Shown here: one piece after another, positions 62,759 to 64,000 of the stretch | Layout: each line of letters opens with the position of its first letter | How positions within the stretch are numbered: position 1 is the stretch's first letter | DNA from: Microbacterium sp. Leaf320 | GTDB taxonomy: Bacteria; Actinomycetota; Actinomycetes; Actinomycetales; Microbacteriaceae | Reading direction: 5' to 3' | NCBI RefSeq assembly: GCF_001423485.1 | Contig: NZ_LMOD01000001.1 | Coordinates: forward strand, 750,617 to 814,616 | Length of the DNA stretch: 64,000 nt | Made by a program: the position numbers and the translations under genes | Notes under the pieces: model-generated | Databases searched by the model: none | Seen by the model: only the letters and a program-made list of their open reading frames with translations | What the model was told of the DNA's origin: nothing

Positions 62759-63046
62759 ATGGCCCGCTCCCGCAGACGCCGTCCGGCGCGCCCTGATCCC
62801 GAGGACTCGCTCGACCGCCTTCTGGCGTCCTGGAAGCGCACAGAGGTGCGCCGGGGCTCCGAGTGGACCGTGCAGCCGGTATCGGCCGCGCAGGCGCTCA
62901 AGGAGTACATCTGCCCCGGTTGCGGGCGCACCGTCGCGCCGGGTATCGCCCACCTCGTGATCTGGCGCGCGGACGGCGTGCTCGGCGACGCCGCAGATCT
63001 CGCCGCCCGGCGGCATTGGCACACACACTGTTGGAGGATTGCGTGA
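62759..63046 (+). CDS. Hypothetical zinc-ribbon-like protein
   Basis: 95 aa, very basic N-terminus (MARSRRRRPARP). CPGC (about residue 52) and HTHC (about 90) form a potential Cys2-His-Cys metal site. Such proteins are often labelled 'ATP/GTP-binding' in actinobacteria without support. Overlaps the hydrolase gene start. Confidence 0.78.
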   Translation: MARSRRRRPARPDPEDSLDRLLASWKRTEVRRGSEWTVQPVSAAQALKEYICPGCGRTVAPGIAHLVIWRADGVLGDAADLAARRHWHTHCWRIA

Positions 63047-63762
63047 GCATCGAGATCCGCGGACCACTCGAGCTTCCTGCTCGACGCGAAGACATCGTTC
63101 TGGAGACGGCGGATGAGCTGAGGCTCGTGGGGGAGCTTTCGCTGCCAGAGTCTTCCGACCCCGTCGCGACGCTCGTGACGCTCCACCCGCTACCGACGGC
63201 GGGTGGCTTCATGGACTCGCACATCATCCGCAAGGCGGCCGCACGGCTTCCTGCACTGGCCGATCTCGCCGTCCTGCGATTCAACACGCGCGGCACCACG
63301 TCGCCTCGGGGAACGAGCGACGGCGCGTTCGACGGGGGAGCGGCGGAGCAGTTCGATGTCGCCGCGGCGATGGACTTCGTCCGTGAGCGCGGCCTTCCGC
63401 GCCCGTGGCTGCTCGGCTGGTCCTTCGGCACGGAGCTCGCCCTCAAGTACGGGCGAGAGCACGATGTCGAGGGGATCATCCTGCTGTCCCCGCCGCTGCA
63501 TCGCGCGACGGAGGCCGATGTCGCGGCATGGGCGGGCGAGGACGTCGAGGTCGTCATCCTGGTTCCCGAGCTCGACGACTATCTCCGTCCGGCTGAAGCG
63601 CGGGAGCGGTTCGCGGCGATCCCGCACGCGAACCTGATCGCGGTCGAGGGCGGCAAGCACCTCTGGGTGGGGGAGAGCCAGACCCGGCGCGTGCTCACTG
63701 AGATCGTTGCGGCAGTGAATCCTGCGGCGCTGCCGTTGCCGAACGAATGGCCGGTGGGCTAG
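63043..63762 (+). CDS. Alpha/beta hydrolase
   Basis: 239 aa from GTG at 63043 with GGAGG upstream; overlaps the previous stop by 4 bp. 'LVTLHPLPTAGGFMDSHIIRKAA' and nucleophile elbow 'LLGWSFGTELALKYG' (GxSxG). Resembles the dienelactone-hydrolase/KANL3-type group. Substrate unknown. Confidence 0.9.
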   Translation: MSIEIRGPLELPARREDIVLETADELRLVGELSLPESSDPVATLVTLHPLPTAGGFMDSHIIRKAAARLPALADLAVLRFNTRGTTSPRGTSDGAFDGGAAEQFDVAAAMDFVRERGLPRPWLLGWSFGTELALKYGREHDVEGIILLSPPLHRATEADVAAWAGEDVEVVILVPELDDYLRPAEARERFAAIPHANLIAVEGGKHLWVGESQTRRVLTEIVAAVNPAALPLPNEWPVG

Positions 63763-64000
63763 AGCTCGTTCATCCGGGGGATCAGCACCTGGCGGTAGAG
63801 GATCAGGATGCTGGCCGCGACCGGGATCGCGATGAGCGCGCCCAGAAGCCCCAGAAGGCTTCCTCCCGCCAGGGCAGCGACCACCACGACGGCGCCGGGG
63901 ACGGACACCGCGCGGCTCATGATCCTCGGCGAGATCACATAGGCCTCGATCTGCATGTAGACGAGGTAGTAGATCGCGGCCGCGATCGCGGTGGCGGGGG
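63759..64000 (-). CDS. AI-2E-family transporter, C-terminal fragment
   Basis: The reading frame is open through the right edge, so the start lies outside. The end reads 'YVISPRIMSRAVSVPGAVVVVAALAGGSLLGLLGALIAIPVAASILIL', typical of the last two helices of PerM/AI-2E exporters. Its stop overlaps the hydrolase stop tail-to-tail by 4 bp. Confidence 0.85.
   Translation of the reverse strand, partial: PATAIAAAIYYLVYMQIEAYVISPRIMSRAVSVPGAVVVVAALAGGSLLGLLGALIAIPVAASILILYRQVLIPRMNEL

Noticed and set aside
1..64000. tRNA, rRNA, CRISPR, insertion sequences, prophage
   Set aside because: No cloverleaf or GGTTCGANTCC arm in context, no repeat-spacer array, no transposase or phage gene seen by reading. 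tRNAscan-SE and MinCED would settle it.

Overview
The window reads as one contiguous piece of the core chromosome of a high-GC actinobacterium of the family Microbacteriaceae, most likely Microbacterium or a close relative. Grounds: very high GC throughout, frequent GTG starts, ATGA/GTGA operon junctions, a Cys-less L32, DUF3515/DUF2469/DUF177 proteins, and a typical actinobacterial gene order (DUF177-rpmF-rnc-mutM, smc-ftsY-ffh, rpsP-khpA-rimM-trmD, rplS-lepB-rnhB-DUF2469-yraN-comM-dprA-xerC, then rpsB-tsf-pyrH-frr-cdsA). The genus is inferred. I found no tRNA or rRNA gene, CRISPR array, insertion sequence or prophage, and no block of clearly foreign composition. Layout: 0-2.6 kb holds a truncated ArsR-type regulator, an ECF sigma factor overlapping a DUF4349 membrane protein, and a YqhA-type membrane protein. 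2.6-5 kb holds terC behind a yybP-ykoY-type Mn2+ riboswitch, a Lon-substrate-binding-domain protein and a DUF427 protein. 5-7.6 kb is a flavin monooxygenase/O-acetylhomoserine sulfhydrylase pair (sulfur use). 7.7-14.2 kb is a leucine-rich leader peptide, leuCD, murA, plsC, gpsA and ddl. 14.2-22.2 kb carries a membrane protein, DUF3515 lipoprotein, thiL, rsmD, recG, coaD, DUF177, rpmF, rnc and mutM. 22.2-27.2 kb is a leftward accessory cluster: FtsX-type permease, ABC ATPase, two paralogous double-GNAT acetyltransferases, a 93-aa protein and a 34-aa ORF with a near-perfect Shine-Dalgarno. 27.3-36.4 kb holds smc, ftsY, DUF2004, lipA/lipB, a TetR regulator and ffh. 36.4-44.6 kb holds an EamA exporter with a divergent LysR, the glpD-glpF-glpK operon with a divergent SorC-family regulator, and a YbdK-type glutamate-cysteine ligase. 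44.8-64 kb is a dense translation, secretion, recombination and envelope region, ending in a truncated AI-2E-family transporter. The strongest regulatory signals are short and lie mainly between or at the starts of ordinary genes. They are: (1) the terC riboswitch, whose 3' P1 strand is perfectly complementary to the region containing the terC Shine-Dalgarno; (2) a 16-bp perfect hairpin at codons 13-24 of rnc, a candidate RNase III autoregulation site; (3) a leaderless Leu-Leu-Leu leader peptide before leuCD; (4) a perfect 16-bp palindrome TTGCACATATGTGCAA between glpD and the SorC regulator; (5) a C6 run where gpsA appears to lose its natural stop and reads 95 bp into ddl; (6) an inverted repeat covering the Shine-Dalgarno of the 34-aa ORF; and (7) a repeated promoter layout in which TANNNT sits exactly 6-7 nt before the start codon of at least eleven genes, implying widespread leaderless transcripts. 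No unmistakable new multi-gene system is present. The 22-27 kb GNAT/ABC/small-ORF cluster is the best candidate for uncharacterised biology.
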